Of a stretch of DNA of 64,000 nt, positions 61,301 to 64,000 are shown piece by piece; the stretch's first letter is position 1, and each line of letters begins with the position of its first letter. The notes beneath the pieces are model-generated. The model did no database searches, had not been told where the DNA came from, and saw only the letters and a program-made list of their open reading frames with translations. The DNA comes from Ananas comosus (taxonomy: Eukaryota > Streptophyta > Magnoliopsida > Poales > Bromeliaceae): assembly GCF_001540865.1 (NCBI RefSeq), contig NC_033633.1:10886917-10950916 (forward strand), in the 5' to 3' direction. The translations under genes were made by a program, and so were the position numbers.

Positions 61301-62903
61301 CGATGACTTCTTTGAAACAACTTTGCTGAAAGAAATCAACTAACCCCATATTAATTGGATGACTACTCAACTAATTCAGTACTATATATATGAATAGGAG
61401 ATTTTGCACTATATACATGCACATACATATACTGGCTAATGAAGTGATCTGGTTTCGTTCTTTAGGATGAGCTTCTTCTTCAACATATCGCATGCCACAA
61501 TCTTTTGAAGCCAGTCATTGATGTTTTTACTGAAAATGGTAATCGTGATAATATGCTGCGTTCCGGAGTTCTTGAACTGCTGGAGTATATTTGCAAGGTA
61601 ATATTGTTACGCATGCAAGTATTCTACTGCTTTTGAGATTTCTGTTATACCTCAAACTATCCTAACTTACGCAGGAGGACATCGAAGTGTTATTTGCATA
61701 TCTAGTTGATAGATTTTGGGTGCAACTGGTGAAGTTCGAACATTTGGGAACTATTCGGGCCTTACTTGACAAACACGCGGAGGTGGAATCTCTTCCTATA
61801 ATTCGATCTAATATTTTTCAAAAATGAAATGGTGAACTTACCTGAACTCTGTTGTGATATGAAATGAACCTTGACTTTCGAAATTTTGGTTTTACCATTG
61901 AACCTTCATAACTTTTGATTTCAGAAAGTTCTGTGATGTTACATTAGAACTTAACTCATTAACTGTTTCTGTGAAAAAATTATGGATTATTCTTTCAGGT
62001 AAATATATTTTTTTCCGGCTAGGTTGCGGAAGTTTCTCTCAAAAAAGTTGACTTGTTTTGTACCTCTACATTTTTTTTGGCTTTCTTATACATCTATGCC
62101 ATTGAATGCGCTGGTGGATGGTCTTCTACATTATTGTTATTGTTCATCAGCTAGCGATGCGCTGCGGCTAGATGACGAATGGTGTGTAATTTGTCTTATT
62201 TAAGAAAACAAAGAAGCTAAAAAGATGTACTAGGGAGTTTCTTTTTTTGTTGCCAAACAAACCGCTTCCATTTGTAAGTTGTAAACAATCTGCCATCCAC
62301 CAGCGCATCCAGTCATGAATTTGAGTTAAAAAGGGATAAAGAAAATGAAAACAGTACCAAACGAGGTCTAACTTTTCCTAACAGAGAGGTAATTACAGGA
62401 AACACATTATAAAATCAGGTAGTATAGAAAGGATTACATTTAATGTACTTCTTTCAAAGTGCCCTACAAGTTCAGGTAAGGTCTGCTATGTTGTTACGTA
62501 TTGTTTATTTACCTACAAGTTCGGTAGCAAGCATAAATGTTAAGAGTCAAAAGATCAGAAAGGAAATGTGGCACCTAAATGACTTTGACATTCAAAGAGG
62601 AACTATAGTTTTGCTGACATAATGATGCTTTTGCAGTCCTCGCATAAATCTGAACCAAAGGATACCCGTGACACATTAGACGTCCGGAAAAACAAGGACA
62701 AAAGGTTTATCCTTTTGTATTATGCACATAATAGAGCTTTAATCTTATCATTGTTTTAGAATTAATATCCCTTTCTCTTTTCAGTGATGAAGGCGGCAGT
62801 GCTAGATCTGAATCGCAGAAACAAGATCAAACTGCTGAGACTAGCAAACCTGATGCCACAGAAGTTGATGAGAAGTACGTTCAAAGTTTAGTTTCGGCAA
62901 GGC

Positions 62904-62944
<41 letters not shown>

Positions 62945-63747
62945 ATCATCTATTGACATATATATTCATATATACCGCTTAAAATATAGTTTAGTTTTGC
63001 CAGGTAAACAAAACGCAGATTTTAGATCGGTTTACACTTTACTTGTAAACAGATGATTTTGCCATGGGCATATGCATAAACATCTAATGTTTTTCCTAAT
63101 AACTTACTTGAGTATACTATAGGTAGTTACAATCTATCCGTTCTCTTGAAAACATACTATTGCTTGTAATGGTGGATTATTTTCAATATAATCTTCTAGA
63201 CTAGAACCACATTTCTCTTGGTAACTTAGCAGTTCACTAAGGTACACTTTTAACACTCAAAGCCTGTTTGGCTTGGCTAGAGTAGTTCGAAGGAGCACTA
63301 ATTAATTATCATATCTATTAGCGTCTCCTCTACAATATGTTGCAAAAGGAAGCATAAGTTTCAAATTCGAGCTACAGCTTCTCGGGTCCAAAAGCTCATT
63401 TTAGTGACCCTCTGCACCAAAGGCCCCAGCCTAAGTGCCAGCCAAATGCATCGTTTAGCATAGAAGCCAAACTAGAAGCCAATCTGAAACAGGCACTTGG
63501 TTTGTTAAGCTGATGTTGGACTCTCCTATCATCCGTGTAATCGACTGCATAAACATAGAGCATGTTTTCATCAATTTGTATATCTACTGGAAATGCTGAC
63601 CCAAATACCTGTGATAATGATGACGACCGCTGTAGTCTGCAGGCTAAGAGAACTAAACCACCTGCGGATGACGCGGAACCCTCGAGCTCTTCCGCAGCTA
63701 ACCGCGAGTCAGAATGGGAAGTCAGTAAAAGAAGGAAGAGTTTTTAG
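49381..63747 (+). CDS. PP4R3: Protein phosphatase 4 regulatory subunit 3-like (SMEK/PSY2), 777 aa, 26 exons
   Basis: PP4R3 targets the PP4 catalytic subunit to nuclear substrates. Predicted exons: 49381-49428, 50317-50397, 52213-52309, 52412-52496, 52593-52639, 52716-52781, 52968-53036, 53111-53190, 53861-53920, 55056-55155, 55237-55314, 56768-56835, 56922-56990, 57091-57168, 57257-57352, 58384-58454, 58722-58799, 58917-59004, 60002-60100, 60423-60610, 60728-60830, 61466-61597, 61675-61782, 62637-62704, 62785-62874, 63561-63747. All phases close. A PH/RanBD-like N-terminus ('QVKVYCTTKDGKRNEQGSGH', 'GLIVIDEEDNTTILVHRIS') precedes the SMK-1 domain ('FVPEFLLKD', 'MDGLHMIFKLVKAI', 'VLFLHEFCSL') and an Arg/Lys/Glu-rich tail ending SKRRKSF. 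It differs from the canonical plant protein at many positions and has a short tail, so it may be a diverged paralogue. Exons 6 and 7 are tandem copies. Intron 9 holds a TRIM. Confidence 0.85.
52590..53085 (+). repeat. Tandem duplication of about 250-bp exon-containing segment
   Basis: The segment with exons 5-6 (52593-52830) resembles 52862-53085. Shared words are 'tgggaaaat', 'taatttactaggcaat/taagttactgggtaat', 'accttcttcagttggt', then exon starts with the same acceptor, and 'atcataat.a.tcttaaagt.ct'. Exons 6 (66 bp) and 7 (69 bp) are symmetric, both phase 1. Confidence 0.8.
54644..54915 (-). mobile_element. TRIM/SMART-type miniature LTR retrotransposon, 272 bp, complete
   Basis: Two 72-bp direct repeats (54644-54715 and 54844-54915) begin TG and end CA on either strand. 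On the minus strand the 5' LTR is followed immediately by TGGTATCAGAGC (54843-54832), the primer-binding site complementary to initiator methionine tRNA. The 128-bp interior is non-coding. Flanks are gatta (54639-54643) and gctta (54916-54920), a 5-bp duplication with one change. The size and ends match the SMART group of TRIMs as I remember them. It lies in intron 9 of the PP4R3-like gene, opposite to the gene. Confidence 0.88.
55885..56440. repeat. Purine-rich GA block of about 550 bp in intron 11
   Basis: The plus strand is almost entirely A and G (gaga/aagg/aaag words) from 55885 to 56440. On the minus strand the pyrimidine tract opens three overlapping Ser/Leu/Phe-rich frames, which I consider artefacts. 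Such tracts may form triplex structures. It separates exons 11 and 12 of the PP4R3-like gene. Confidence 0.85.
62912..62944. repeat. (CT)n(AT)n compound microsatellite
   Basis: A CT run followed by an AT run, just after exon 25 of the PP4R3-like gene. Confidence 0.85.
63262..63494. mobile_element. Possible small MITE in the last intron
   Basis: Left end gcctgtttggcttggcta and right end, read inward, gcctgtttcagattggcttc are inverted. The interior repeats 'agaagc/gcttc' words. No target-site duplication could be settled. It lies between exons 25 and 26 of the PP4R3-like gene. Confidence 0.45.
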
Positions 63748-64000
63748 AAGTGACGGTCGGTGCAGGAATCTGTTCAGAAACTTCAGATGATTCCCCTCTT
63801 CGCTGCTTATCAGTTTGGCAAGTTAGTTGATTGCTTGAGAAAACAAAAGAATGGATCAATTAAGCTGCCCAAATTTCATCAGTTTTCTGCGAGGGATCAT
63901 CCGGATTCCGGAATGGCAGCAGCATATATCGTTTGCCTTTTTGATTTGTACACATCATTTTTTAGACCTGAGTTTTAATTGGAGCACCAACCTGTGCTTA
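63748..64000 (+). other. 3' UTR and flank of the PP4R3-like gene
   Basis: The sequence after the TAG at 63745-63747 contains short open frames (for example 63760-63978) that overlap the end region. I take it as 3' UTR; another splice form could extend the C-terminus into it. Confidence 0.45.

Noticed and set aside
63760..63978. 72-codon frame after the PP4R3-like stop
   Set aside because: Kept only as possible 3' UTR; it has no similarity I recognise and no acceptor in the right phase was identified.

Overview
The window is nuclear DNA from a flowering plant, most likely a monocot. Introns have GT-AG borders, first exons are often very GC-rich (9989-10138, 19664-19824, 34088-34287, 28819-30063) while introns are AT-rich, and small non-autonomous transposons fill introns and spacers. 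Two PPR genes and plant-type PDI, SAR1, DEAD-box helicase and PP4R3 proteins fit this. A commelinid such as pineapple is my guess, not proven. No prokaryotic operon, CRISPR array or organellar block is present, and I recognised no tRNA or rRNA.

Layout. 1-3948: spacer with two hAT-type MITEs, a Helitron 3' end and a CCG-rich stretch. 3949-7445 (+): Prp5-like spliceosomal DEAD-box helicase (RH42 type), whose N-terminal part is interrupted by a piece of U-box/USP-kinase exon and a single N. 9989-13676 (+): conserved plant protein of unknown function, 3 exons, 261 aa. 15238-19824 (-): PDIL2-type protein disulfide isomerase, 11 exons, 362 aa. 20038-21018: nested MITEs. 22347-26568 (+): ZMAT2/Snu23-like U4/U6.U5 tri-snRNP zinc finger, 10 coding exons, 207 aa. 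28661-30063 (-): E-type PPR with a one-base frameshift. 31976-34287 (-): TMEM205-like membrane protein, 3 exons, 211 aa. 34424-39684: repeat-rich spacer. 39685-41826 (-): P-type PPR, 713 aa. 44045-46274 (-): SAR1 GTPase, 4 exons, 193 aa. 46437-48459: a 1-kb direct duplication meeting at an N. 49381-63747 (+): diverged PP4 regulatory subunit 3 (SMEK/PSY2) gene, 26 predicted exons, 777 aa.

The genes are independent housekeeping loci, not a pathway cluster. Two are spliceosomal (Prp5-like, Snu23-like), two serve the secretory pathway (PDI, SAR1), and two are organelle RNA factors (PPRs). Exon borders were assigned by eye from GT/AG sites, reading-frame phase and family similarity. For PDI, ZMAT2, SAR1, TMEM205, the 3-exon unknown gene and PP4R3 all phases close without a break.

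Nothing here looks like a wholly new biological system. The most useful observations are structural. At least two of the five single-N positions (31377, 47439) are flanked by diverged copies of the same sequence, as expected when two haplotypes are joined end to end. A third N (5042) sits where the helicase gene is chimeric. There is also a complete 272-bp TRIM/SMART retroelement, two Helitron 3' ends, a MITE inserted in a MITE with a readable empty site, an in-frame tandem exon duplication in the PP4R3 gene, three minisatellite arrays, and a recurring palindrome GGTGAATNATTCACC.
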